From the NCBI GenBank assembly GCA_024958655.1, contig JANWUR010000012.1, positions 53,213 through 117,212 of the forward strand: a stretch of DNA of 64,000 bases. The letters are read 5' to 3'. Positions within the stretch are counted from its first letter, which is position 1. Each line of letters opens with the position of its first letter. Under the pieces are notes generated by a model. The model searched no databases, had not been told where the DNA came from, and worked only from the letters and a program-made list of their open reading frames with translations. Position numbers and translations under genes: made by a program. Shown in pieces: positions 39,420-49,481 of the stretch. The stretch is from Cyanobium sp. FGCU6 (GTDB taxonomy: Bacteria > Cyanobacteriota > Cyanobacteriia > PCC-6307 > Cyanobiaceae).

Positions 39420-39750
39420 GCACGGCCACTTCGTCGCCGCACCACTGCCCATAGCTGCCAGCGGCTGAAGCCCGCCAGTGGATCCATTCCGGAATCTCAT
39501 AACTGTGCAGCTCCCGCATGGCTGCCTCCAGGGCGTGCAGGCACTCCGGGGTGGTCTTCAGCAGCAGTTGCACCTCCTCACTGCGCTCGATCCGGCCCTG
39601 CCAGCGATAGAGCGAGCGCACCGGAACCAGGGCCACGCAGGCCACCAGACGCCGCTCCAGCAGGGCGGTCGCCAGGGACTCGGCCCGTGCCTCATCCACT
39701 TCGGTGGTGAGCACGATCTCCAGAGTCTGTTCCGTCCCTGAGCCCCCCAT
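39355..39750 (-). CDS. cutA: divalent-cation tolerance protein CutA
   Basis: LEIVLTTEVDEARAESLATALLERRLVACVALVPVRSLYRWQGRIERSEEVQLLLKT. Confidence 0.93.
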   Translation of the reverse strand: MGGSGTEQTLEIVLTTEVDEARAESLATALLERRLVACVALVPVRSLYRWQGRIERSEEVQLLLKTTPECLHALEAAMRELHSYEIPEWIHWRASAAGSYGQWCGDEVAVPSPDAVPSAPAGSSGDGDRAG

Positions 39751-39759
39751 GCGCTCCCT

Positions 39760-40578
39760 TCAGGTGCTGACCGAGCTTCCCACGTGAGCCAGCAGCTCGG
39801 CCAGCGGCAGAATCCTCACCCCCTCCGGTTCCGGGGGCCGCCGCAGCAGGCGAAGTTCGATTCCCTGGTCGCGGCAGATCCGCCGCCAGAGAGCTTCGGT
39901 GTGCCCCCCGGACTGGCGGCAGAGCACGGCATCGATCCGCCAGTGCCTGCAGAGTGCTGCCTCGATCCGGCCCTCGCCGCCCGGGCGCAGGCAGGCCACC
40001 CGCGCGGGAGCCAGACCTGCCGCCATGACGATCCGCAACGCCGTGGCATCCGGCAGGAGCCTGGCGTGGTGAACGGCCCCGGGGCTGTGGCGCACCGCCA
40101 GGGGCAGCTGGCGGGCACCGATCGCCAGCAGCAGCCGCTCGCCCCGGGCCACACAGCCCTCCAGCTGCGGCAGATCGTCGAGCAGCACGGCTCCCGGATG
40201 GGGGTCCAGGGGGCGTCCGAGACGCAGCAGCGGTTGGCCGCGGGCCCCGCAGACCCTGGCCAGGGCGGCGCTGATGGTGGTGGCGAAGGGGTGGCTGGCA
40301 TCCAGCACCCAGGCATAGGGATCCCCGGCGTTCTCCGCTGCCCTCAGTTCCTGTTCCAGGCCCAGCTCCGGCGTGAGGCCTTCGCCTTCGCCGATGGCCC
40401 CGACCGCCAGCTCGAGGCTCGGTTCGGGGGGATAGGCACGGGCCGCCGCCTCTGCCACCACGCTCAAGCGGAGGCGCCAGCCTCTCGCCAGCAGTGCCTT
40501 GGCCAGCACCGGTCCTTCGCCCGTGCCGGCGATCAACCACAGACGGCCGCTCCGGTGGTGTTCGGGGGGGGCTTGCAT
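39760..40578 (-). CDS. cobK: precorrin-6A/cobalt-precorrin-6A reductase
   Basis: LWLIAGTGEGPVLAKALLARGWRLRLSVV...VLDASHPFATTISAALARVC. Confidence 0.9.
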   Translation of the reverse strand: MQAPPEHHRSGRLWLIAGTGEGPVLAKALLARGWRLRLSVVAEAAARAYPPEPSLELAVGAIGEGEGLTPELGLEQELRAAENAGDPYAWVLDASHPFATTISAALARVCGARGQPLLRLGRPLDPHPGAVLLDDLPQLEGCVARGERLLLAIGARQLPLAVRHSPGAVHHARLLPDATALRIVMAAGLAPARVACLRPGGEGRIEAALCRHWRIDAVLCRQSGGHTEALWRRICRDQGIELRLLRRPPEPEGVRILPLAELLAHVGSSVST

Positions 40579-40610
40579 CAGGATGGCCCTGCGAAACCGA
40601 TGGACGGGGC

Positions 40611-41126
40611 GTGAATCACTGTTTGCTCGAGGTGGAGGTGCTGGAGGCTCCCCAGGTGCGCTACACCCAGGACAACCAGACTCCCGTGGCGGAGATGACC
40701 GTGCGCTTCGAGGGGCTGCGGCCGGAGGATCCCCCGGGCCAGCTCAAGGTGGTGGGCTGGGGCAACCTCGCCCAGGATCTGCAGAACCGGGTGCAGGTGG
40801 GCCAGCGGCTGGTGCTCGAAGGTCGGCTGCGCATGAACACCGTCACGCGTCAGCAGGATGGGGTGAAGGAGAAGCGAGCCGAGTTCACTCTGGCCAGGCT
40901 TCACCCGCTGGGGGCGATCGCCAGCGCGGCGCCCGCCAGCGCGCCGCCGCCTGGTCCTGCCACCGGCGCCGCTCCCCGCCGCTCGCCCGCTGCGCCCCCG
41001 GCTCGGACCACGACCCCCACAGGGCCGGTGAACGCGGCTGCTGCCCCGGTTCCCACCACCACCGTCTGGAACAGCGGCCCTCTGGTGGAGCAGGATCTGC
41101 CCGATGACGACGAGATCCCGTTCTGA
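40611..41126 (+). CDS. single-stranded DNA-binding protein-like (OB fold, acidic tail)
   Basis: GTG 40611; NHCLLEVEVLEAPQVRYTQDNQTPVAEMTVRFEG... and C-terminal LPDDDEIPF tail. Confidence 0.85.
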   Translation: MNHCLLEVEVLEAPQVRYTQDNQTPVAEMTVRFEGLRPEDPPGQLKVVGWGNLAQDLQNRVQVGQRLVLEGRLRMNTVTRQQDGVKEKRAEFTLARLHPLGAIASAAPASAPPPGPATGAAPRRSPAAPPARTTTPTGPVNAAAAPVPTTTVWNSGPLVEQDLPDDDEIPF

Positions 41127-41157
41127 ATCCAAACGTCGGCGCGTCGCCGGTGCCGGT

Positions 41158-41361
41158 TCAGGAGGGTCCGAAACGATCGCCCGCCTGCTCAAGCAGTTGA
41201 CCCAGCTCCCGTTCCAGAGCCGCCAGGTCCAGGCGCCACTCGCTCCAGCGTCCGCTGTCGAGGTGACGCAGGAGCCAGAGCCGATCCTGGCGAAGCTGTT
41301 CAAGAAGTTCCACGGCGCCAAGGGCGGCGGATTTCTCGGCAGGGGAGGGCGTCGGGGTCAT
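41158..41361 (-). CDS. small conserved hypothetical protein
   Basis: 67 aa from ATG 41361: MTPTPSPAEKSAALGAVELLEQLRQDRLWLLRHLDSGRWSEWRLDLAALERELGQLLEQAGDRFGPS. Confidence 0.6.
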   Translation of the reverse strand: MTPTPSPAEKSAALGAVELLEQLRQDRLWLLRHLDSGRWSEWRLDLAALERELGQLLEQAGDRFGPS

Positions 41362-41416
41362 CGGCGCGTTCGGCACGTAGCTTCCATCCTGCCCGGCGCT
41401 GCAGGAGGATGGGGAG

Positions 41417-41995
41417 ATGCAATCTCCCCGTTCCTCCGCCCTGCTGTCGCCGGGCAGCCTGGTGACCCTGGCGGGCGCGGCTCTCACCGTGGTGGGATCC
41501 GTGGCCTACCTCGGCGACAACGCCAACCTCAGCCTGCCCACGATCTTCTACGGGATTCCGATCCTGCTGGGCGGTCTGGCGCTTAAATCGTCTGAGCTGC
41601 CCCCCGCGCGGTGCCTCACACCGCCGGGTGCCCTGCGCGCGCTCCGGGAGCGACCCGAGAGCGAAAGCCTGCGCAAGCTTCTGGCTGATGTGAGCCGCTG
41701 GCGCTATGGCCAGAAGGCCCACCTGGAGAGTTCGCTCGAAGCGCTCAAGCTCTGGGACGAGGACGATCCCCCCCAGCTCATGGAGGTCGAGGAATTCGAA
41801 CACCAGAGCCGCTACGGGTTGCGACTCAGCTTCGATCTTCATGGTGTGTCGGCGGAACGCTGGCAGGAGCGGCGTGAGCGCCTGGGGCGCTTCTTCGGCC
41901 CCGGCCTGGAGGCTCTGCTTGAGCAACCCGCCCCCGGCCGCCTCTGCCTCGTCCTGCAGCCCCTGGCCGCCGATCCCACTCCCGTCGCCCCATGA
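41417..41995 (+). CDS. DUF2854 domain-containing membrane protein
   Basis: [54 protein letters not shown]. Confidence 0.88.
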   Translation: MQSPRSSALLSPGSLVTLAGAALTVVGSVAYLGDNANLSLPTIFYGIPILLGGLALKSSELPPARCLTPPGALRALRERPESESLRKLLADVSRWRYGQKAHLESSLEALKLWDEDDPPQLMEVEEFEHQSRYGLRLSFDLHGVSAERWQERRERLGRFFGPGLEALLEQPAPGRLCLVLQPLAADPTPVAP

Positions 41996-42888
41996 CCACC
42001 GACCTGCTCGTCAGCCAGGCCGACAGCCTCAGGGTCTCGGTTCTCAGCGAGGCTCTGCCCTACATCCAGCGCTTCACCGGCCGGCGCGTGGTGGTCAAGT
42101 ACGGCGGGGCGGCGATGGTGCGGGAAGACCTGCGCGATGCCGTCTTCCGCGACCTCGCCCTGCTGGCCTGCGTGGGCGTGCAACCGGTGGTGGTGCACGG
42201 CGGCGGCCCCGAGATCAACCAGTGGCTCTCCCGCCTGGCGATCGAACCACAGTTCAGCGGCGGACTCAGGGTCACCGACCAGCTCACCATGGACGTGGTG
42301 GAGATGGTGCTGGTGGGACGGGTCAACAAGCAGATCGTCAACGGTCTCAATCGGGTCGGCGGCAAGGCCGTGGGGCTCTGCGGCAGTGACGGCGGCCTGG
42401 TCCAGGCCCGCCTGTGGGGTGACGGCTCCCACGGATTGGTGGGGGACGTGGCGGCGGTGGAGCCCGATGTGCTCGGCCCTCTGCTCGAAGCCGGCTACAT
42501 CCCGGTGATCTCCAGCGTGGCCCCCGATGCCGAGGGCCAGGCCCACAACATCAATGCCGACACCGTGGCCGGCGAACTGGCGGCGTCGCTGCAGGCGGAA
42601 AAGCTGATCCTGCTCACCGACACCCCCGGGATCCTGCGCAACCGCCAGGATCCGGGCTCCCTGATCCGTCAGCTCACCCTCGCCGAAGCCCGGGGGCTGA
42701 TCGCCGACGGCGTGGTGGAGGGGGGTATGACCCCCAAGACCGAATGCTGCATCCGCGCCCTGGCCCAGGGTGTGGCGGCGGCTCACATCGTCGATGGGCG
42801 GGTGCCCCACTCGCTGCTGCTCGAGGTGTTCACCGATGCCGGCATCGGCACGATGGTGGTCGGCAGCCCGGCCCGACTGGCGGGCTGA
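41992..42888 (+). CDS. argB: acetylglutamate kinase
   Basis: [21 protein letters not shown]...[30 protein letters not shown]. Confidence 0.96.
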   Translation: MTTDLLVSQADSLRVSVLSEALPYIQRFTGRRVVVKYGGAAMVREDLRDAVFRDLALLACVGVQPVVVHGGGPEINQWLSRLAIEPQFSGGLRVTDQLTMDVVEMVLVGRVNKQIVNGLNRVGGKAVGLCGSDGGLVQARLWGDGSHGLVGDVAAVEPDVLGPLLEAGYIPVISSVAPDAEGQAHNINADTVAGELAASLQAEKLILLTDTPGILRNRQDPGSLIRQLTLAEARGLIADGVVEGGMTPKTECCIRALAQGVAAAHIVDGRVPHSLLLEVFTDAGIGTMVVGSPARLAG

Positions 42889-42895
42889 GGCTCCG

Positions 42896-44041
42896 ATGGG
42901 CGAGCCGCCTGCCGTGGACGATCCCCTGGCGGCCGCCCGCCGGGCCCTGGAGCGGGGCGAGTACGGCCGGGTGCTCACCCTGCTGGAGCCGATCGCCGCC
43001 CAGCACGGCCCTGCCACCTCCCTGGGGGCGGGGGTGCGGCTGCTGATGGCGACGGCCCTGATGGGCCAGGGGGAGGGGGAGCGGGCCGCCGCCTGCTGCC
43101 GGGCGCTCCAGGGCAGCCCCGATGCTGCACTGCGGGCCCGTGCGCGGGAGCTTCTGGAGGTCCTGGAGGCCCCGGTGCTCCGCCGGCCCAGGGCCTGGTC
43201 CCTCACCCTTCCTGAGCTGGGGAACGACGGGGGGTTCGAGACCGTCGGCCGGGCTGGCAGCCGCCGGCGCCGCTCTGTGCCGCCGCCCGCCCCACCGCCG
43301 GCGCCGGTGGGCGCTACCCGCCCCCCCTGGGGCTTCGCCGGCCTGGCGGTACTTCTGCTGCTCCTGGTGCTGTTGGCCTCCCTGCTGGGCGGCTGCATGG
43401 AGGTCCGCACCGATCTGCACTTCGAGGGGCCCGGTCGTCTGCAGGTCAGCCATGTTCTCGGGAGCGCCAGCGGTCGCCCCACGCCCTGGCAGCAGCGTCT
43501 GGTCGAGGCTCTGGCCGCCCACGGCTTCCGGTTGGCCGAGCCTGGCAGTCGCGGGCAGCCGTCCGCGCTGGAACTGAGCACAGCCGTGCTGCCGGCCGAC
43601 GAGGCCGTGGCGGCTCTCACGGCAAGCCTGGAGGCGGCGGCCGGAATCGCCGGACTCGATCTTCCCTCGCCGAACATCGGCCTCCATGAGCGCAACTGGC
43701 TGGTGGGCGTGCGTCAGACCCTGAACATCGAGCTCGACCTGGAGGAGGCTCCAGTCCTGCCTGGCTTGCAGCTGAGCTGGCGACTGCTGCCCCTGACGCC
43801 CTCCGCCGTTCGCCGGGCCGATCCCCTCCCGGTGTCGGCCGAAGCGCGGCTCGGCAGGGCGGAGCCGGCCGTGCTCTGGCCGCTGTCCCCCGGACGCCGC
43901 AACCGGCTCGAACTGAGCGTCTGGCGGTGGAGCCCGCTGGGGCTGGGGGGTCTCACCATCGCCGGGGGCCTGACTGTGGTGCTGATCCTGCAGCGCCTGC
44001 GGCTGCGGCTTGGGTTCGGACCGCCTGAACTGCCGGCCTGA
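42896..44041 (+). CDS. DUF3153-type protein with extra N-terminal domain
   Basis: ATG 42896; N-terminal helical repeat-like region, TM (GFAGLAVLLLLLVLLASLLGGC), then MEVRTDLHFEGPGRLQVSHVLGSA... typical of DUF3153. Confidence 0.78.
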   Translation: MGEPPAVDDPLAAARRALERGEYGRVLTLLEPIAAQHGPATSLGAGVRLLMATALMGQGEGERAAACCRALQGSPDAALRARARELLEVLEAPVLRRPRAWSLTLPELGNDGGFETVGRAGSRRRRSVPPPAPPPAPVGATRPPWGFAGLAVLLLLLVLLASLLGGCMEVRTDLHFEGPGRLQVSHVLGSASGRPTPWQQRLVEALAAHGFRLAEPGSRGQPSALELSTAVLPADEAVAALTASLEAAAGIAGLDLPSPNIGLHERNWLVGVRQTLNIELDLEEAPVLPGLQLSWRLLPLTPSAVRRADPLPVSAEARLGRAEPAVLWPLSPGRRNRLELSVWRWSPLGLGGLTIAGGLTVVLILQRLRLRLGFGPPELPA

Positions 44042-44074
44042 GGACCTTCCGCCTACCCAAGAGCCCATGGTGGC

Positions 44075-46384
44075 TCAGAGGGCAAGCGGATCGGGGTCGA
44101 TCGCCAGGCTCACCCCGCGCGGCAGCATCGCCCGCAGCTCAGGTTCCGCCGGCAGGGGCAGCGGGGATCCGGTGTCCTCGCCGCGCTCGTGAGCTGGACC
44201 GTGGAGCAGCAACTGCCAGCGGCTGCGGCCGGCCACGCGGGCTACCGGAGCAGGCGCAGGACCGATCAGCGCCCAGCCTGCCGACTCAAGCCCGGCTCGG
44301 ATCCGTTCCGCCAGGGTCGTGGCTGCGGTGGCCGTGGCGCTTGCGGTGGGTCCCGCGAGCCTCAGCAGGCAGGCCCGGCTGAAGGGCACCAGTCCCCCAT
44401 GGCGCCGCTGGGCCAGCTCTTCCTCCAGGAATCGCTCGTAGCGTCCGTCCACAAGATGACGCAGTACCGGATGCTCCGGGCAGTAGGTCTGTACCAGCAC
44501 CTCTCCCGGTTGCTCCCCCCGCCCGGCCCGGCCCGCCAGTTGCAGAAGGAGCTGAAGGCACTGCTCGCCGGAGCGCAGATCGGGCCGGTGCAGCAACCCA
44601 TCAGCCGCCAGAACGGCGGCCAGGGTCACCCGCGGCAGATCCATCCCCTTGGCCAGCATCTGGGTGCCCACCAGCACATCGGCCTCACCCGCGGCGAAGC
44701 GCTCCAGCAGGCGCCGGTGACCGTCGCGGCCGCGGGTGCTGTCGTGGTCGAAGCGCAGCAGGCGCAGGTCCCCGAGCTCCTCCGCCAGCTGCTCCATCAC
44801 CCTCTGGGTGCCGGCGCCGAAGGGCTTGAAGGCCGTGGAGCCGCAGTGCCCGCAGCGATCGCCCGGGTCCTGACGGTGGTCACACCAGTGGCAGCGGAGC
44901 CATTCCCGTCCGCTGCTGTGGCGGTGCACCGTCAGGGCCACGTCGCAGTGGGGACACAGCACTGCCTCTCCGCAGCTGCGGCAGCTCAAGAACGCGTGGT
45001 ATCCCCGCCTCGGCACCAATACAACCGCCTGTTCCTGCCGCTCCTTCAGCCGTTCCAGCCGTCCCATCAGGGCGCGGCTGATCAGCCGCCGATGGCCTTC
45101 CGCCAGTTCCAGACGCATGTCCACCAGCCGCACCTCAGGCAGCGGACGGGCTCCGATCCGCTCCGGCAGCCGCAGCAGGCGGGCGCCGCCTCCGGGGTCG
45201 TGGCAGGCCAGCCAGCTCTCCAGGGATGGGGTGGCACTGCCCAGCAGCAGCCGGGCGCCGGAGCGGGACGCCCGTTGCCGGGCCACGTCCCGGGCGTGGT
45301 AGCAGGGCATCGGGCTCTCCTGCTTGTAGGCGCTGTCGTGCTCCTCATCCAGCACGATCAGGCCCAGGGGATCGAGGGGAAGGAACACCGCCGAGCGCGT
45401 CCCCACCGCCACCAGCGACTCCCCCTCTCTGGCGGCCTCGAGGCAGCGCCGCCATGTTTCCACCCGCTGCCCGTTCGAGAGCCCGCTGTGGTATTCCACC
45501 ACCGCGTCGCCGAAACGGCTGCGGCAGCGATCCACCAGCTGGGGAATCAGCCCGATCTCCGGCGCCAGCATCAGCACGCTGCGGCCGGCTTGGCGTTCCC
45601 GTGCGGCCGCCTGCAGATACACCTCGGTCTTGCCGGCGCCGGTCACGCCCCACAGCAGCAGGACGGACCCGGGCTGGGCTTCGCCGATCGCCGCCAATGC
45701 CGTTTCCTGGTACGGGGTGAGCGGGCGGGACACCTCCACCGGGGGGTCTCCTGAAGCCCTGCCCAGGGTCTGGCGGGCGGGCGAATCCACCCGTTCGGCC
45801 ACGCGCCGCAGGAGGCCCCGCTCCTCGAGAGCGCTGATCACGCCGCGGCCGAACCCGTCGCGGCGTACCAGATCCTGCAGCCGCCGCCGGTCACCGTGGC
45901 GCCGCAGGTGGGCCAGCAGATCCCGTTGCCTGGCGGTGAGGGAGGCCTCTTCACCCGCTCCCTCAACACGCTCCAGCCACCATTGACGCCGGCCTTCTCC
46001 GCTGCGCGCACGCTGACCCAGCCAGCCGGGTGGCAGAGCGCTGCGCAGGGTGCGGAACAGACCCGTGTGACAGGCCCCGGCCACGTCGCGGATCAGCTCC
46101 TGCCAGGCCGGCGTTACCGCAGCACGCTGCAGAACGGCCTCCACCGGCAGGATCGTCTTCCCCCGGACATCGGCAGGCAACCGTTCCAGGTGTCCCACCA
46201 CGAGTCCGCTGTGGTGGCGTCCCTGCAGGCGGACCCTCACCAGATCCCCGACGCGAGCACCGCCATCAGGCCGATTGGCATTGGCATAGGTGAAGGCCTG
46301 GCCTTCGGAGCCCGCCTCCAGCCAGACCTGCACCCATGGTGGCTGCGGGACCGTCCCAGTGGTGCTCAGATCGGGGTGAGCCAA
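44075..46384 (-). CDS. priA: primosomal protein N' (PriA helicase)
   Basis: 769 aa; WGVTGAGKTEVYLQAAA, DEEHDSAYKQE, CPHCDVALTVHR...CHWCDHRQDPGDRCGHCGS zinc-binding motifs. Confidence 0.96.
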   Translation of the reverse strand: MAHPDLSTTGTVPQPPWVQVWLEAGSEGQAFTYANANRPDGGARVGDLVRVRLQGRHHSGLVVGHLERLPADVRGKTILPVEAVLQRAAVTPAWQELIRDVAGACHTGLFRTLRSALPPGWLGQRARSGEGRRQWWLERVEGAGEEASLTARQRDLLAHLRRHGDRRRLQDLVRRDGFGRGVISALEERGLLRRVAERVDSPARQTLGRASGDPPVEVSRPLTPYQETALAAIGEAQPGSVLLLWGVTGAGKTEVYLQAAARERQAGRSVLMLAPEIGLIPQLVDRCRSRFGDAVVEYHSGLSNGQRVETWRRCLEAAREGESLVAVGTRSAVFLPLDPLGLIVLDEEHDSAYKQESPMPCYHARDVARQRASRSGARLLLGSATPSLESWLACHDPGGGARLLRLPERIGARPLPEVRLVDMRLELAEGHRRLISRALMGRLERLKERQEQAVVLVPRRGYHAFLSCRSCGEAVLCPHCDVALTVHRHSSGREWLRCHWCDHRQDPGDRCGHCGSTAFKPFGAGTQRVMEQLAEELGDLRLLRFDHDSTRGRDGHRRLLERFAAGEADVLVGTQMLAKGMDLPRVTLAAVLAADGLLHRPDLRSGEQCLQLLLQLAGRAGRGEQPGEVLVQTYCPEHPVLRHLVDGRYERFLEEELAQRRHGGLVPFSRACLLRLAGPTASATATAATTLAERIRAGLESAGWALIGPAPAPVARVAGRSRWQLLLHGPAHERGEDTGSPLPLPAEPELRAMLPRGVSLAIDPDPLAL

Positions 46385-46386
46385 TC

Positions 46387-46415
46387 TTGCAAAGGTCGCG
46401 ACGCATTCCTACACT
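46387..46415 (+). promoter_or_regulatory. putative sigma70 promoter for rpoD
   Basis: TTGCAA (46387-46392), 17-nt spacer, TACACT (46410-46415), directly upstream of the rpoD leader and divergent from priA. Confidence 0.5.
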
Positions 46416-46838
46416 GTGGGGGTTGGACAGTCCAAAAGGCTGTCGTCGGAACCGGGCAGAGTTCCGTCCAGAGGGAAGACCCGTCGAGTTCGCCAGGGAT
46501 TCTGCGTCCCATTGGCCCTCCGGTCTGCGACCACCCCTGACATCGCTGTCGCGGCTGCCGTTGCAGCCAGGCTCATCGAACGTCGTCACTTCCGTCTCCG
46601 CCGCCTCTCCTCTCCGGAGCCGTTCCCTCTCTCCTTGTCCAACCACCTCTTCCATTGCCTTCGGCATGCCCGTGGCTGGCCCCCGTGTGGGCAGAGCCCG
46701 CCTGGGTGATCGACCTCTGCCGCCGGGATGTCTGTAGGCCCCCTGCCCGGCAACCCACCTCAGCTTCACGCATTGGATCCTTCGTCGGGTCCGCTCCTTT
46801 CCCCTCGTATCTCTGCCCCCGTCCCTCGGTCCCTGCCC

Positions 46839-48143
<1,305 letters not shown>

Positions 48144-48169
48144 ACAGGACGACCCGCCATGTCCACCGT

Positions 48170-48196
48170 CCAGGGTGGTACTCGTCACCACCCTGG
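48170..48196 (+). terminator. putative stem-loop terminator downstream of rpoD
   Basis: Perfect 10-bp inverted repeat CCAGGGTGGT-actcgtc-ACCACCCTGG, followed by a weak T tract (attt). Confidence 0.6.
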
Positions 48197-48289
48197 ATTT
48201 CCCAGATCGTCGATGCTGTAACATCAGTAAACCCCCCTGCCGACGGCGCCGGTCATTGATCCAAGCCGTTCCCGGGCTTTTTGGCGCCG

Positions 48290-49393
48290 ATGCCCTCCCC
48301 CGTCCGGCTTTCGGTCGTACTGCCCACCTACAACGAACGTGACAACATCCAGCCGCTGCTGGACAAGCTGTTGCCTTTACGTGAGCAGTATGACCTCGAG
48401 ATTCTGGTCGTCGATGACGACTCGGCCGACGGTACTGCCGAGTTGGTGCGTGATCTGGCCCATCATGAACGCTGTCTGCGCCTGATCCGGCGGGTCGGAC
48501 GGGCCGGACTGGCCAGCGCCATCAAGGAAGGACTCCTTGATGCCACCGGGGATCTGGCGGTGGTGATGGATAGTGATGGTCAGCACGAACCGGCCAGTGT
48601 CCGAAGGGCCCTGGAGAGCCTGCAGTCCGGCTCCTTCGACCTGGTGATCGGCAGCCGGTTTCATCCTGAGGCGTCGATCCTCGGCCTCAGCGGTCGTCGC
48701 GAGACGGGATCCACCTGGGCGAACCGGGTCGCCCGCTTCAGCCTCCCGCGGATCTACGCCCCGCTCACCGACCTGATGAGCGGTTTCCTGGCCGTGCGGC
48801 TCGACGCCGTTCTCCCGCTGGTGCGGCGGGTGGATGTCAACGGCTTCAAGTTCCTCTATGAGCTGCTGGCCGTGAGCCGGGGGCGGCTGCGGGTCCGGGA
48901 GATTCCGCTCACGTTCCAGCCCCGCACCCGGGGAACCTCGAAGCTCGATGTGGCGATCTTCTGGGATTTCCTGATCTCGATCCTCCACAGCCTCACCCTG
49001 AGGGTTCTACCCCGCCGGGCGATCAGTTTCGGGTTGGTGGGGATGCTGGGGGTTCTGGTCCAGTTGATCGCCTGTCAGTTGCTGATGGCCGTCGCTGGCC
49101 TCGCCTTCGAGCAGGCCCTGCCCTTCGCGGTGGTCGCGGCGGCAACCTCCAACTATCTGATCAACAATGCCCTCACCTTCCGCTTCCAGCGCCTGCATGG
49201 ACTGGCTCTGCTTGTCGGTCTGCTGAAGTTCCTGCTGGTGGCTTCCCTGCCGGTGCTGGCCAATGTGGGCCTGGCTTCCGCCTTTTACAGCTTCGTGGCC
49301 AGGGACACTCTCTGGGCGCAGCTGGCAGGAATCCTGGTGGTGTTCATCTGGAACTATGCCGCGTCCTCTCGGCTGGTCTGGAACAGCCCCTGA
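48290..49393 (+). CDS. family 2 glycosyltransferase (polyprenyl-phosphate sugar synthase type) fused to GtrA domain
   Basis: RLSVVLPTYNERDNIQPLLDKLLPL...VVDDDSADGT...MDSDGQHEP...; C-terminal FGLVGMLGVLVQLIACQLLM...NYLINNALTFRFQ GtrA-type. Confidence 0.9.
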   Translation: MPSPVRLSVVLPTYNERDNIQPLLDKLLPLREQYDLEILVVDDDSADGTAELVRDLAHHERCLRLIRRVGRAGLASAIKEGLLDATGDLAVVMDSDGQHEPASVRRALESLQSGSFDLVIGSRFHPEASILGLSGRRETGSTWANRVARFSLPRIYAPLTDLMSGFLAVRLDAVLPLVRRVDVNGFKFLYELLAVSRGRLRVREIPLTFQPRTRGTSKLDVAIFWDFLISILHSLTLRVLPRRAISFGLVGMLGVLVQLIACQLLMAVAGLAFEQALPFAVVAAATSNYLINNALTFRFQRLHGLALLVGLLKFLLVASLPVLANVGLASAFYSFVARDTLWAQLAGILVVFIWNYAASSRLVWNSP

Positions 49394-49481
49394 TTCTTTC
49401 GTCGCCGTCGCCTTCCAGACCACCCCGATGTCGTTTCGGACACCTAGTGTCCAGGCTGCCTCGATCCGGTGATCCGCCTCG

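Noticed and set aside
41839-43695. 618-aa minus strand ORF
   Set aside because: Antisense to argB and the DUF3153 gene; Ser/Arg-rich shadow frame.
44189-45754. 521-aa + strand ORF
   Set aside because: Antisense to priA, which has clear helicase and zinc motifs.
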